Of a stretch of 64,000 nucleotides of DNA, positions 43,767 through 53,769 are shown in pieces (within the stretch, counting starts at the first letter, position 1; each line of letters opens with the position of its first letter). Below the pieces are notes generated by a model. It worked only from the letters and a program-made list of their open reading frames with translations. It ran no database searches and was not told where the DNA came from. Source of the stretch: Kaistella sp. 97-N-M2 (GTDB taxonomy: Bacteria > Bacteroidota > Bacteroidia > Flavobacteriales > Weeksellaceae); the NCBI RefSeq assembly GCF_021513235.1, contig NZ_CP090976.1, forward strand, positions 124,001 through 188,000, in the 5' to 3' direction. A program made the position numbers and the translations under genes.

Positions 43767-44172
43767 AATGTAAAATGTGTTTTGGGATTTATGAAAATAA
43801 AATTACAAACTTTCTGATGAACTTACCAAAATAAATTATCAAAATTTTAAAGATCATTATCATTACACACAATGATCATAAAATAAACGCGGTCTAATAT
43901 TTAAAATAATAATAAACTATTCCAATCTTATCGAATTCCTTAATATTTATCGTTATTTTTCGAAAGTCATTCGCTAAAATGAATTTTTGCTCATAACTGA
44001 TTGATAAAAAATGACTTAAAATCATTGTTAAATTTTTATTTATAAAATTTTAGAAAAGAAAGTTGCACCAGAAAAAGCCAACTTTAGCTCCTATTTCATT
44101 GAAAAATAATCGCCTGAAAAGCCAATAAACTCGCATTTTTTTCTTATTTTCGTGTCTTAATTGGCATTTTTA
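43767..44172. other. Intergenic AT-rich region, divergent promoters expected
   Basis: These 406 bases between the type IX-secreted protein gene and relA/spoT hold no supported gene. A weak inverted repeat (GATCATT at 43852-43858, AATGATC at 43871-43877) is visible. No exact TAnnTTTG box with a good spacing was found for either gene. Confidence 0.6.
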
Positions 44173-46377
44173 ATGGTTTACGATTTAGAACAGGAAAACA
44201 AAGAAATTCTCGCGCGGTACAAGGATTTAATTTCGAATACGTACCGGACTTTGGATGAGGACCAGAACAAGGTCATTCGGAAAGCGTTTGATATTGCTTT
44301 GGACGCTCATAAAGATCAACGCAGAAAAACCGGCGAACCTTACATTTACCACCCTATTGAGGTTGCAAAAATCGTTGCCAATGAAGTTGGCTTAGGTGCC
44401 ACTTCCATCGCCTGTGCACTACTGCACGATGTGATTGAGGATTCGGATTATACGTACGAAGATCTCAAAAAGATGTTCGGTAAAACCATTGCCGACATCG
44501 TAAATGGACTCACCAAAATTTCGGTGATGAACCATCAAAACATTTCTATTCAGTCCGAAAACTATCGAAAACTCCTGCTTACACTTTCTGAGGATTTCCG
44601 CGTTATTTTAATTAAAATTGCAGACCGGCTTCACAACATGCGTACGCTGGAAAGCATGACACCCGATAAACAGAAAAAAATTGCCTCCGAAACGGTTTAC
44701 ATTTACGCACCATTAGCGCACCGCCTTGGTCTTTATAATATTAAATCGGAGCTGGAAGATCTCTCCTTAAAATTTAACAATCCGGAAGTTTATATTGACA
44801 TTTCTGAAAGATTGGAACTCGCTAAAGAAAGCAGGGAAAAATACGTTGAAGAATTTAAAAAAGAGGTTTCCGAACAGTTGGACGAAGAAGGTCTTAATTT
44901 CACCATCAAAGGAAGGGCAAAGGCCATATCGTCGATCTTTCGGAAAATGCTGAAACAAGGTGTTACTTTCGATGAGGTTTTCGACAATTATGCCATTCGG
45001 ATCATTTATAAATCGGATGCAAAAAACGAAAAATTTTTGGCCTGGAAAATTTATTCCATTGTTACCGATCTTTATCACAGCAATCCGCAAAGAATGCGCG
45101 ACTGGATTTCGCAACCGCGGTCTACCGGATACGAGAGTCTGCATCTCACGGTTCTGGGGCCGGACAAAAAATGGATTGAAGTACAAATCCGTTCCGAAAG
45201 GATGGATGATATCGCTGAAAAAGGCGTTGCAGCGCATTACAAATACAAAGAAGGATTTCGACAGAGTTCTGATGAGAAAAACTTCGAAACCTGGGTAACA
45301 GAAATCCGGGAGGTTTTGGAAAATCAACAGTCACTTACCACTACCGAGCTTTTAGACAACATTAAACTTAATCTTTACTCCAAAGAAGTTTTTGTTTTTA
45401 CGCCCAAAGGTGAAATTAAAATATTACCCATCGGTTCCACCGCCCTGGATTTTGCCTTTTCCGTACATTCCGATTTAGGAACAAAATGTCTTGGCGCTAA
45501 AGTGAACGGCAAACTTGTCCCGATTTCCTACATTTTGCAAAATGGCGATCAGATCGACATTTTATCTTCGCAAAACCAAAAGCCAAAAGCAGACTGGCTG
45601 GATTTTGTAGTCACTTCGAAAGCGAAATCAAAAATTAAAGCCATTCTCAATTCCGAAAACAATCATCTGGTCGAGGAAGGCAAAGAAATTTTACAGCGCA
45701 AAATTCGCCATGCGAAACTTAATTTTAATGATGAGGAAATTAATAAGATGCAGAAGTTTTTCAATCTGAAAACTTCGCAGGAATTATTTTTAAGTTTTCA
45801 AAACGGCAATCTCGACACGGGCGACATTAAACGCTATACGGAAGGAAAAGGTATTTTTGGAAATATTTTGAACCGTTTCCGTAAATCTCCAAACAAAAAT
45901 GAAATTTTCGTCGAGACACCGGAGACAAATCTCGATATGATCGTTTTCGGAAAAGACGAAGAAAAAATGAATTACTCCTTCGCGAAATGCTGCACGGTGA
46001 TTCCAGGGGATAAGATTTTCGGCTTCATCACCATTTCCGATGGCATCAAAGTTCATCACGACAGCTGTCCCAACGCCATTAATCTGCGTGCACAGTACGA
46101 TTACCGTGTTCTGCCGGCGAAATGGGTGAACGAAGAAAGCTTTAAAAACCGTATTAAATTCGAGATCGAAGGTTTGGACCGCATGGGCATGATCAACGAT
46201 ATTACGGCAGTCATTAGTAATTCGATGATTATGGATATGAAAAGCATGTCGATTGAATCTAACAACGGCATTTTCCTGGGAACCATTACGCTCGAAGTAA
46301 AAAATAAAAGTCAGCTGGAAGAAACGTTCAAACAGCTCAAAAACATCAATGGCGTTTCGCGCGTTAAACGTCTTTAA
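44173..46377 (+). CDS. Bifunctional (p)ppGpp synthetase/hydrolase RelA/SpoT
   Basis: A 734-aa long-form RSH enzyme that makes and degrades the alarmone (p)ppGpp. The hydrolase HD domain is intact (HDVIED, 85-90), the synthetase domain includes STGYESLHLTV (about 317-327), then TGS (VFVFTPKGEIKILPIGST), a Cys-containing segment (KCCTVIPGDKIFGF) and a C-terminal ACT domain. As the HD motif is intact, it is a Rel/SpoT-type bifunctional enzyme. The ATG at 44173 (MVYDLEQENK) is preferred to a TTG 12 bases upstream. It is 15 bases before nhaA. Confidence 0.95.
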   Translation: MVYDLEQENKEILARYKDLISNTYRTLDEDQNKVIRKAFDIALDAHKDQRRKTGEPYIYHPIEVAKIVANEVGLGATSIACALLHDVIEDSDYTYEDLKKMFGKTIADIVNGLTKISVMNHQNISIQSENYRKLLLTLSEDFRVILIKIADRLHNMRTLESMTPDKQKKIASETVYIYAPLAHRLGLYNIKSELEDLSLKFNNPEVYIDISERLELAKESREKYVEEFKKEVSEQLDEEGLNFTIKGRAKAISSIFRKMLKQGVTFDEVFDNYAIRIIYKSDAKNEKFLAWKIYSIVTDLYHSNPQRMRDWISQPRSTGYESLHLTVLGPDKKWIEVQIRSERMDDIAEKGVAAHYKYKEGFRQSSDEKNFETWVTEIREVLENQQSLTTTELLDNIKLNLYSKEVFVFTPKGEIKILPIGSTALDFAFSVHSDLGTKCLGAKVNGKLVPISYILQNGDQIDILSSQNQKPKADWLDFVVTSKAKSKIKAILNSENNHLVEEGKEILQRKIRHAKLNFNDEEINKMQKFFNLKTSQELFLSFQNGNLDTGDIKRYTEGKGIFGNILNRFRKSPNKNEIFVETPETNLDMIVFGKDEEKMNYSFAKCCTVIPGDKIFGFITISDGIKVHHDSCPNAINLRAQYDYRVLPAKWVNEESFKNRIKFEIEGLDRMGMINDITAVISNSMIMDMKSMSIESNNGIFLGTITLEVKNKSQLEETFKQLKNINGVSRVKRL

Positions 46378-46392
46378 TCCGTAAAAAAATTC

Positions 46393-47586
46393 ATGCTCAT
46401 CACCGATTATTTCAGAAAATTTCTCCACAGTTCGAAATCCTCCGGGATTCTGCTCATTCTCTGCGTTGGCGTCTCCCTGATGGTTGCAAACTCCTCTTTG
46501 GGCGCGGCATTTCAGGAGATATTGGACCAAAAAATCGGCACCGAAATCTTTCATCTCAATTATTCGTTAAGCGTTTGGATTAACGACGGTTTAATGGCTG
46601 TTTTCTTCTTGCTCGTTGGTCTGGAGATTAAACGTGAAATTGTAGAAGGCGAACTTTCCACCTTTAAAAGTGCCTCATTACCCATTTTTGCTGCGGTTGG
46701 CGGGATGGTTGTTCCGGGTTTAATTTACTACGCTTTTAACCAGGGAACCGATTATGCGAAAGGTTGGGCCATCCCGATGGCGACCGATATTGCCTTTTCT
46801 TTGGCGATCATTTCAATGCTGGGCCGCAAAGTTCCGTTGTCGCTTAAAATATTTCTGGCCGCACTGGCAATTGTGGACGATCTGGGTGCTATTCTTGTAA
46901 TTGCCGTTTTTTATACGGATCAGATCAGTTGGAATTTTTTAGGCCTAAGTGCGCTGATGGTAGCTCTTTTAGTTGTTTTGAATTTTTTAAATTTTAAAAA
47001 GCATATTTTTTACATTATTCCAGGGATTTTTCTGTGGTATTTTATGCATCATTCGGGCATTCACGCCACAATTGCGGGAGTGTTGCTGGCCTTTACAATT
47101 CCCACAAATTCTTCGGTCACCGAAATTTCGCCCCTCGAAAAATTGGAGCAGAAACTTCATCTTCCCGTAAACTTCCTAATAATGCCACTTTTTGCCCTGG
47201 CCAATACCAACATTAAATTTAAAGAAGGAATGGTCGATCATCTTTTCAGCAATTTTGGCTACGGTATTATTCTGGGCTTATTTTTGGGTAAAGTCGTCGG
47301 AATTAATCTTTTCTCCTGGCTTTTTATTAAATTAAAAATCAGCAGCCTGCCGGATAACAGTTCGTGGAGTCAGATGTTGGGCGCCGGTATGTTGGCAGGA
47401 ATAGGCTTTACGATGTCGATTTTTATCGCCCTGCTGTCCTTCAAAAACCATCCGGAAATTCAGGATGAAGCCAAGTTTGCCATTCTTATCGCCTCGATTA
47501 TTTCCGGGATTGCAGGATATTCCCTGCTGAAAGTTGTGGGTAAACGCAAACAGAACGGTGCGCGAAATTCAACCTTTGACGCATAA
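46393..47586 (+). CDS. nhaA: Na+/H+ antiporter NhaA
   Basis: A 397-aa inner-membrane antiporter that exports Na+ in exchange for protons. The ion-binding Asp pair is Asp162-Asp163 in AIVDDLGAIL, with Asp132 in MATDIAF. About 11-12 membrane helices and the end GFTMSIFIALLSF fit NhaA. It follows relA/spoT after 15 bases and converges with yihY. Confidence 0.95.
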   Translation: MLITDYFRKFLHSSKSSGILLILCVGVSLMVANSSLGAAFQEILDQKIGTEIFHLNYSLSVWINDGLMAVFFLLVGLEIKREIVEGELSTFKSASLPIFAAVGGMVVPGLIYYAFNQGTDYAKGWAIPMATDIAFSLAIISMLGRKVPLSLKIFLAALAIVDDLGAILVIAVFYTDQISWNFLGLSALMVALLVVLNFLNFKKHIFYIIPGIFLWYFMHHSGIHATIAGVLLAFTIPTNSSVTEISPLEKLEQKLHLPVNFLIMPLFALANTNIKFKEGMVDHLFSNFGYGIILGLFLGKVVGINLFSWLFIKLKISSLPDNSSWSQMLGAGMLAGIGFTMSIFIALLSFKNHPEIQDEAKFAILIASIISGIAGYSLLKVVGKRKQNGARNSTFDA

Positions 47587-47612
47587 AAAAACGTTTAATC
47601 AGTCACTTGTAA

Positions 47613-48614
47613 TCAGTCCTTCACCGTAAATGTGTGGGAATCTTCTCTTGGGTTAAAATCCGGCAGTATTTCGGAACCATAATTGGACGCATTCGATTTC
47701 ATTTCGTCCGCAATCATTTTCTCTACGCGAACTTTTTTGATCGCAATATTCAACTCATTTCCTAAGAGGATGAGAATGATATTGATATTCACCCAAACCA
47801 TCACCAGAATAATCGAACCAATGGAGCCGTAAAGCACATTGTACCGCGCGAAATCTTTAACGTAAATCGCAAACAGATAAGTGAGCAGCATAAATAAAAC
47901 GGTGGTCAGCACCGCGCCGGGCATTGCCTGCTTGAATGTTGTGATTTTAAGACATCCCACCCAATAGAAAAGCGCCAGCAATATAAAATAGAAGATCGGA
48001 AAAGAGATAAATCCAATAATTTTCGACAGATTATCCACGAACCAGGAAATATTTATTTGCGGTGTAAAGAGTTTCAACACCACTTCACTGTAATAAACGC
48101 CCAGTAAAGATGCGACAACGAGTAAAATAAAAGCAATGGTAATAACAAACGCGACCAAATATTCCTTCACGGCGCCGCGCTGCAAATTGGTATTTAAATT
48201 AAAGCCGTTGATGAGGGAATGCGTGCCGTTTACCGCAAAAACCATCGCAAAAATAATGGTCAGATTGCTGATATTCTTCATGTTGGGAATGATGAATTCC
48301 TTAATATAACCCGAAACATCCCGCTGGATGTGTGAGGGAAAGATATTATGCATCAACACCTCAAAAATATAGAACTGAAGTTTGTCGTAGTGTGGCAAAT
48401 ACGGTAAAAGCGACAGAAAAAAGAGAATAAACGGAAAAAGGCTCAGAAAGAAACTCCAGGAAATACTCGCGGCAATACGGCCGATCTGCATTTTAAATAC
48501 GCCTTTGCCGTAAACTTCAAACATCTCCCAAAGAGAAATTCCTAAAACAGGAATGTGAAGATCATTTAGAAATTCATGGATTTTGAGGAGGAATTTAGGT
48601 GTCTTTAGGCCCAT
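47613..48614 (-). CDS. YihY/virulence factor BrkB family membrane protein
   Basis: A 333-aa inner-membrane protein with six hydrophobic helices, of the YihY (once called RNase BN) family; transport function is suspected but unproven. Typical segments are GRIAASISWSFFLSLFPFILFFLSL (given only in part as family core), AVNGTHSLINGFN and FARYNVLYGSIGSIILVMVWV. The ATG at 48614 (MGLKTPKFLLK) is chosen; the longer frame would run into the divergent rlmH gene. Confidence 0.88.
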   Translation of the reverse strand: MGLKTPKFLLKIHEFLNDLHIPVLGISLWEMFEVYGKGVFKMQIGRIAASISWSFFLSLFPFILFFLSLLPYLPHYDKLQFYIFEVLMHNIFPSHIQRDVSGYIKEFIIPNMKNISNLTIIFAMVFAVNGTHSLINGFNLNTNLQRGAVKEYLVAFVITIAFILLVVASLLGVYYSEVVLKLFTPQINISWFVDNLSKIIGFISFPIFYFILLALFYWVGCLKITTFKQAMPGAVLTTVLFMLLTYLFAIYVKDFARYNVLYGSIGSIILVMVWVNINIILILLGNELNIAIKKVRVEKMIADEMKSNASNYGSEILPDFNPREDSHTFTVKD

Positions 48615-48619
48615 TAATC

Positions 48620-48627
48620 TATATTTG
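48620..48627 (+). promoter_or_regulatory. -7 promoter box of rlmH
   Basis: TATATTTG matches TAnnTTTG, 17 bases before the ATG at 48645. Confidence 0.55.
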
Positions 48628-48644
48628 CAGCACAAAGATAACAA

Positions 48645-49118
48645 ATGCGAATTAATCTGATATGCATTGGAAAAACCGATGATAAGGAAATTTTGACTCT
48701 CATCAAATATTACCAAACCCGTTTGCCCAAACACTGGAATTTCGAGATCACCGAAATTCCGGATGTGAAAAACGCGAAAAATCTTTCGCCGGAACTTTTA
48801 AAAAAAGAGGAAGGTAAATTGTTTCTGAGCCTAACCGATAATTCAGATTACGTTGTTCTTCTCGACGAAAAAGGCAGGCAGTTTACAAGCCGCGAATTTT
48901 CCACCAAAATCGACCAATGGATGAACACTTCTGTAAAAAAGGTTTCATTTTTTATTGGGGGCGCTTATGGCTTTTCCGAGGAAATTTACGAACGTGCAAA
49001 CGAAAAGATGGCACTTTCAAAAATGACGTTCACGCATCAGATGATCCGCCTTTTTTTTGTCGAACAAATTTACCGCGCCGATCAGATTTTGCAGGGAAAA
49101 CCGTATCACAACGATTAA
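48645..49118 (+). CDS. rlmH: 23S rRNA (pseudouridine1915-N3)-methyltransferase
   Basis: A 157-aa SPOUT methyltransferase that methylates pseudouridine 1915 in 23S rRNA helix 69. Typical are the start MRINLICIGKT, the SAM-knot segments VVLLDEKGRQFTS and FFIGGAYGFSEEI, the loop ALSKMTFTHQMIRLFFVEQI and the end QGKPYHND. Length equals the family standard. Confidence 0.95.
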   Translation: MRINLICIGKTDDKEILTLIKYYQTRLPKHWNFEITEIPDVKNAKNLSPELLKKEEGKLFLSLTDNSDYVVLLDEKGRQFTSREFSTKIDQWMNTSVKKVSFFIGGAYGFSEEIYERANEKMALSKMTFTHQMIRLFFVEQIYRADQILQGKPYHND

Positions 49119-49226
49119 TTTTTAATGAGTTTCCGTCTTGAGTTCTTTGAAGAATTCAGTTTTAAGCAAAAAAATCCGCAAATCACCACATTTTCAAATC
49201 AACAAATTATCACATCAATTTTTTCG

Positions 49227-49234
49227 TATTTTTG
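49227..49234 (+). promoter_or_regulatory. -7 promoter box of the HipA-like gene
   Basis: TATTTTTG ends 6 bases before the ATG at 49241, predicting a nearly leaderless transcript. An in-frame TTG at 49232 lies inside the box. Confidence 0.55.
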
Positions 49235-49240
49235 CGACCT

Positions 49241-50020
49241 ATGAACGATCTATGTTTGCGCACGGTTACGGTGATGCGCTATATTTTGCCTCTGCGCGAA
49301 GGCGGTTCGCTTCCGGCTTTGGCTGAAGCCGACGATGATTTTAAATATGTTTTGAAATTTCGTGGCGCCGGACATGGCGTGAAAATGTTGATTTCCGAAC
49401 TGTTGGGCGGAATCATCGCACAAAAATTGGGTCTTCCCGTGCCGGAACTGGTTTTCGCGAATCTGGATGTCGATTTCGGCAGAATGGAAGCTGATGAGGA
49501 AATTCAGGATCTGCTTAAATTTTCGGAAGGTCTTAACTTGGGCCTGCATTTTCTTTCCGGCGCAATAGCTTATGATTCCTCCGTTAAAGTTGATGACCTG
49601 CTTGCGTCGAAAATTGTTTGGTTGGATGCTTTTATTACGAATATCGACCGCACTTTCAAGAATACAAATCTGTTAATGTGGCACAAAGAACTGTGGGTGA
49701 TCGATAACGGCGCTTCCTTTTATTTTCATCATTCCTGGCAAAATTTTGAGGCCGCAGCGAAAACTCCGTTTAAATATGTGAAAGATCACGTGCTGCTGCC
49801 GCAAGCTACAAAACTCGCGGAAGCCGATGAATTTGCGAAAGAAAAACTGGACGACAAATTTTTCCGCAGTCTCGTCAACCTCATCCCCGAAGACTGGCTG
49901 CAGTGGAATGATGCGGAAGAATCGCCCGCAGAAATAAGAGAAATCTATTTTCAATTCCTGAAAACAAGATTAGCTAATTCCGAAATCTTTTTAAACGAAG
50001 CCCAAAATGCAAGAGGATAA
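49241..50020 (+). CDS. HipA-like kinase family protein (HipA_2)
   Basis: A 259-aa HipA-like protein (HipA_2 type). The start LRTVTVMRYILPLREGGSLP and the nucleotide region ALAEADDDFKYVLKFRGAG are characteristic, as are VWLDAFITNIDRTFKNTNLL (catalytic-loop-like Asp/Asn) and WVIDNGASFYFHH (DxG-type metal motif). It lacks the long domains of E. coli HipA. It overlaps the DUF3037 gene by 14 bases, a pairing seen in many bacteria. A kinase role is inferred; target unknown. Confidence 0.88.
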   Translation: MNDLCLRTVTVMRYILPLREGGSLPALAEADDDFKYVLKFRGAGHGVKMLISELLGGIIAQKLGLPVPELVFANLDVDFGRMEADEEIQDLLKFSEGLNLGLHFLSGAIAYDSSVKVDDLLASKIVWLDAFITNIDRTFKNTNLLMWHKELWVIDNGASFYFHHSWQNFEAAAKTPFKYVKDHVLLPQATKLAEADEFAKEKLDDKFFRSLVNLIPEDWLQWNDAEESPAEIREIYFQFLKTRLANSEIFLNEAQNARG

Positions 50021-50390
50021 ATTATACGAATACGCCGTGATCCGCTTTGTACCAAAGGTGGAGCGCGAAGAGTTCTTCAATATCGGTTTGGTGATGTTTT
50101 CGAAAAAGCACAAATACATCCGCATCGCTTTTAGCATTTGTCCAAAGAAATTTGAGTTGATGAACTGTAAAGTAGATTTTGAAGCTTTGCAGCAAAACCT
50201 CGAAAGTTTCGAAAAAGTAGCGAACGGCGCGAAAGACGGCGGCGAAATCGCACACCTCGAAATTCCAGAAAGATTCCGCTGGCTGACGGCGGTGCGGAGT
50301 TCGGTGGTGCAAACCTCACGGCCTCATCCCGGAAAAACAAAAGATCTGGATGCCACTTTTGAAAGGTTGTTTGAAGAGTTGGTGAAATAA
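50007..50390 (+). CDS. DUF3037 family protein
   Basis: A 127-aa protein of the DUF3037 family. It starts MQEDKLYEYAVIRFVP and contains REEFFNIGLVMF and FRWLTAVRSSVVQTSRPHPG. Function is unknown. It overlaps the HipA-like gene by 14 bases and is surely co-translated with it. The pair may act as one unit, with DUF3037 as a partner or modulator of the kinase. Confidence 0.88.
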   Translation: MQEDKLYEYAVIRFVPKVEREEFFNIGLVMFSKKHKYIRIAFSICPKKFELMNCKVDFEALQQNLESFEKVANGAKDGGEIAHLEIPERFRWLTAVRSSVVQTSRPHPGKTKDLDATFERLFEELVK

Positions 50391-50419
50391 AAAAGGAACA
50401 CTGCTTTTACGATGTTCCT
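50389..50419 (-). terminator. Possible terminator for the pcrA transcript
   Basis: AGGAACA (50394-50400) pairs with TGTTCCT (50413-50419); on the minus strand the stem is followed by a run of T. It is about 180 bases beyond the pcrA stop. Confidence 0.45.
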
Positions 50420-50598
50420 GTGTCTTTCGTATTGTTACTAATATTGCTCTGACCTTTGCTAAATGAAATGCCTTTGCGAACTCTACAAAACAGTCAAAAG
50501 CAGACTATTTCGCAATAAATCTTAGCGGACTTCGCGTTAAAAATTTGCGAGATGCTTTAAAGTTTTTTCAATTTTAAAACCGATTATAGTACTAACAA

Positions 50599-52928
50599 TT
50601 AAATTTTCGTCAGTTTCGCAAACTTTAAAATCAAATTCTTTTCGCCTTCGTGCTGAAATTTTACTTTTGCTTTGATGTTCTGCGCATCGGTTCCATCCAG
50701 AAAAATAACTTCCCCTACGCCAAAACGGTCGTGACGAACCTTATCGCCTACTTCGATATCCTGCGAAGAATTTCCGCTTGGATTGATGATCTTTGCCGTG
50801 GCTACAGGTTTTAGATTTTGCGGAATCGGAAGTGGTTCATTTCGCTGCAGCGATTTCTTTTCGTCTTTCTTTTTGTAAAAGCGAGGCTCGCTCGGCAAAT
50901 CATCAAAAATATTCGACGTGATTCCGCTATGATTGACAAACCGACTTTCGAGCGCCGGATTGATGAATTCCAAATACTGAGAATCGACTTCGCTTAAAAA
51001 GCGCGACGGCTCCGCATCCGTAATTTTTCCCCACTGAAAACGCGAAATGGCGTACGAGAAAAAGGCCTGTTTTTCGGCCCGCGTCAATGCCACATAAAAC
51101 AAACGGCGTTCCTCTTCCACTTCTTCGCGCGTGGAGGAACTCATAAAACTTGGAAAAAGATTTTCTTCCAGACCAACCAAATGCACGATGGGAAACTCCA
51201 AACCTTTGGACAGGTGAATCGTCATCAAAGAAACCTTGTCTGTATCGTCATTTTTATCAGTTTGGATATCCGCAGAAAGTGCAATATTTTCGAGGAAATT
51301 AGAAAGCGACGGATCACCATCTTCAATTTGCTGCTGTTCTTCTATAAAACCCTGCATGGAGTTCATAAGTTCCTGCACATTTTCCACGCGGGAAATTCCT
51401 TCCGGCGTCTGATCGTCTTTAAAAAACTTAATAAGTCCGCTTCTTTTTGCCACTTCCATCGTAAGATTGTAGGCATTTTCTTCCTTCAAAAGTACCTGAA
51501 AGGCTTTGATCATAGACCAAAAATCCGAGAGCTTTGTTAAAATTCCATTGTTGAGATTAAGTCGCGGTGCGTAAAACCCCAGATTTCCCAAGACTTCCGT
51601 AACGGAAATGTTTTGGGAATCCGCAAAAACAATCAGTTTGTTCTGCGTTGTTTCGCCGATGCCGCGGGCGGGATAATTGATGACTCTCATTAAAGCCTCG
51701 CTGTCATTCTCATTCACCAATAAACGCAAATAAGCTACGAGATCTTTCACTTCTTTTCTTTGATAGAAAGAAAGTCCGCCAAAAACGCGGTAGGGAATAT
51801 TTTTTCGGCGCAGCGCATCCTCGAACGCTCGGGTTTGAGAGTTGGTTCGGTATAAAATGGCAAAATCTGTAAATTTTCTCTGTGCAGAATTGTGAAGTTC
51901 CCAGATATTGGACGCTACGAAACTCGCTTCATCGGCGTCGGAAAGTGAGCGGTACACTTTTATTTTTTCGCCCTCCTCGTTATCGCTGAAAACATTTTTT
52001 TTGAATTGCTGCAGGTTTTTGGAAATCACCACGTTTGCTGCATTAACGATATTTTGGGTGGAACGGTAATTCTGTTCCAGCGACACCGTTTGCGCGTCGG
52101 GATAATCTTTTTTAAAATTTAAAATATTCAAAATATTTGCACCACGGAAGGAGTAAATGGATTGGGCATCGTCGCCCACCACACAAATATTTTCAAATTT
52201 GGAAGCCAGTGCTTTCACGATTAAATACTGCGAGTGATTCGTATCCTGGTACTCATCCACCAAAATATAGCGAAAACGGTCCTGATATTTGGCCAACACT
52301 TCCGGAAACCGCGTGAGAAGTTCGTTGGTTTTTAACAACAAATCATCAAAATCCATAGAGCCATTTCGATAACAGACATCCACATATTTCTGGTAAATCA
52401 GTCCGATGTGTTTCATGTTCGCCTTTTCGTCGGCTTCCATCAATTCGGGATTGTTGAAATATGCTTTTACGGTGATAAGATTGTTTTTATAATTTGAAAT
52501 CCGCGCCTGAACTTTTTTTGGTTTATAAAGATCTGCATCGATATTGAGCTCCTTTAAAACTTTTCTGATCACGTTTAAAGAATCCTGCGAATCATAAATC
52601 GTAAAGTTGGACGGAAGTATCCCAAATAGTGCGCCTCACTTCTTAAAATGCGCGCAAAAACGGAGTGAAAAGTTCCCATCCACAGACTTCTGGCTTCACT
52701 GTCGCCCACCACTTTGGCGATACGCAATTTCATTTCCTTAGCGGCCTTGTTCGTAAAGGTGAGCGCCAAAATATTAAACGGATCCACAAGATTGGTAATC
52801 AAGTGGGCAATCCGCATGGTGAGAACGCGCGTTTTGCCGGAACCGGCGCCGGCAAGAACCATTAATGGTCCTTCCAGTGAGGTTACCGCTTCGTATTGGG
52901 CTTCATTTAATCCTTTCAAGTAATCCAT
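50599..52928 (-). pseudogene. pcrA: UvrD/PcrA-type DNA helicase gene with a frameshift
   Basis: Two frames together encode a ~775-aa superfamily 1A helicase, which unwinds DNA in repair and replication restart. The N-terminal part (from ATG 52928) has the Q motif LNEAQYEAV, Walker A AGAGSGKT and ALTFTNKAAKEM, and stops at 52575. The rest (from about 52613 down) has VDEYQDTNHSQ, GDDAQSIYSFRGA, YRSTQNIV, MTIHLSKGLEFP and VALTRAEKQAFF. The frame changes near 52611-52620: NFTIYDSQDSLNVIRK is read only in the second frame. The net shift is -1 (or +2). As this gene is usually important, sequence error is a serious alternative. Confidence 0.88.
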
Positions 52929-53057
52929 AAGTGCAAAAAATTGAGTGGTAAATTTACGGAAATTTTTAGGGATTTTTCCCTCAGAAGAGTGCTTGCGAAA
53001 AAAAAGGAAATCATTTGGAAAACTTTGACTTATGGAAAGAATAAGGCATCATTTTTG

Positions 53058-53072
53058 TAAATGTGACATTTA
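53058..53072. promoter_or_regulatory. Perfect 15-bp palindrome, candidate operator
   Basis: TAAATGTGACATTTA has 7-bp arms around a central G. It directly follows a near -7 box (CATTTTTG, one mismatch, 53050-53057), so it would cover the transcription start of the next gene. Confidence 0.45.
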
Positions 53073-53094
53073 TAATTAAAAAAAACAATAACCA

Positions 53095-53355
53095 ATGTCG
53101 GAAAATATACTCTCGCTGGAAGATCTTAAATTTCTGGAAAATCTCCATTCCAAATTTGGTCTGACTTTTTTACGATGTGATGAAAGTGGAATTAGAATTA
53201 ATGAAGATTCGAAAATCTCAAAGGCGATCGAAAACGAGTCGTTCGACCGTTTATGTTACCTCACAGAAATTACAAAAAAATTAAAATTCAGACTGGATTC
53301 TAATTTTCAACTGAATTTTTCGAACCAGTTTAACTGTAAGGTAGATCGTCTTTAA
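53095..53355 (+). CDS. Hypothetical small protein
   Basis: An 86-aa soluble protein I do not recognise. It is acidic at the start (MSENILSLEDLKFLEN) and forms probable helix-strand-helix (FGLTFLRCDESGIRIN, then DRLCYLTEITKKLKF). It has no signal peptide and lies alone between pcrA and a convergent two-component pair. A palindrome covers its likely promoter. Confidence 0.6.
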   Translation: MSENILSLEDLKFLENLHSKFGLTFLRCDESGIRINEDSKISKAIENESFDRLCYLTEITKKLKFRLDSNFQLNFSNQFNCKVDRL

Positions 53356-53394
53356 ACAATAAAAGACAAAATAAATTTTGGATTTTGTTATAAT

Positions 53395-53760
53395 TTATGC
53401 GGTAAGATGATTAAGTTTTTGCACCACTTCGTCGATTTCAAAAGGCTTTGCTATAAAGGCGTCTGCACCCGACTGAATTGCGGTATGCTCTAATCCGCGG
53501 CTAGCAGACATCATAATAACCGGAATATTCTTGGTACTATCTTGCGTTTTTAATTTTCGGCAAATGTCTCTTCCATCTTCGCCGGAAAGCCACATATCTA
53601 AAAGAATGAGGCAAGGCTTGTCTGATTTTTGTACGTAGCTGAAGATCTCGGAGCCACGTTCGAAGGTGTTGACCTCAAATCCTTCAAAATCGAGCAGTGT
53701 GCTCAGGGAATCAAGAATTGCAACATCGTCATCGATTATCGCTATTTTTTTGGAAATCAT
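53395..53760 (-). CDS. Receiver-only response regulator
   Basis: A 121-aa CheY-like receiver domain with no output domain. The acidic pocket is Asp10-Asp12, the phosphorylation site Asp55 (LILLDMWLSGEDG) and the conserved Lys105 (AKPFE). It follows the PAS histidine kinase gene after 9 bases, so the two are surely partners. Signal output must be through protein contact or a phosphorelay. Confidence 0.92.
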   Translation of the reverse strand: MISKKIAIIDDDVAILDSLSTLLDFEGFEVNTFERGSEIFSYVQKSDKPCLILLDMWLSGEDGRDICRKLKTQDSTKNIPVIMMSASRGLEHTAIQSGADAFIAKPFEIDEVVQKLNHLTA

Positions 53761-53769
53761 TTTTTTATT

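Noticed and set aside
45790..46554. A 254-aa minus-strand frame across the end of relA/spoT and the start of nhaA
   Set aside because: It lies antisense to two conserved genes and has the composition typical of an antisense shadow.
47613..48734. A longer YihY protein starting at 48734
   Set aside because: The extra 40 residues would overlap the rlmH gene and its promoter. The ATG at 48614 fits the family start.
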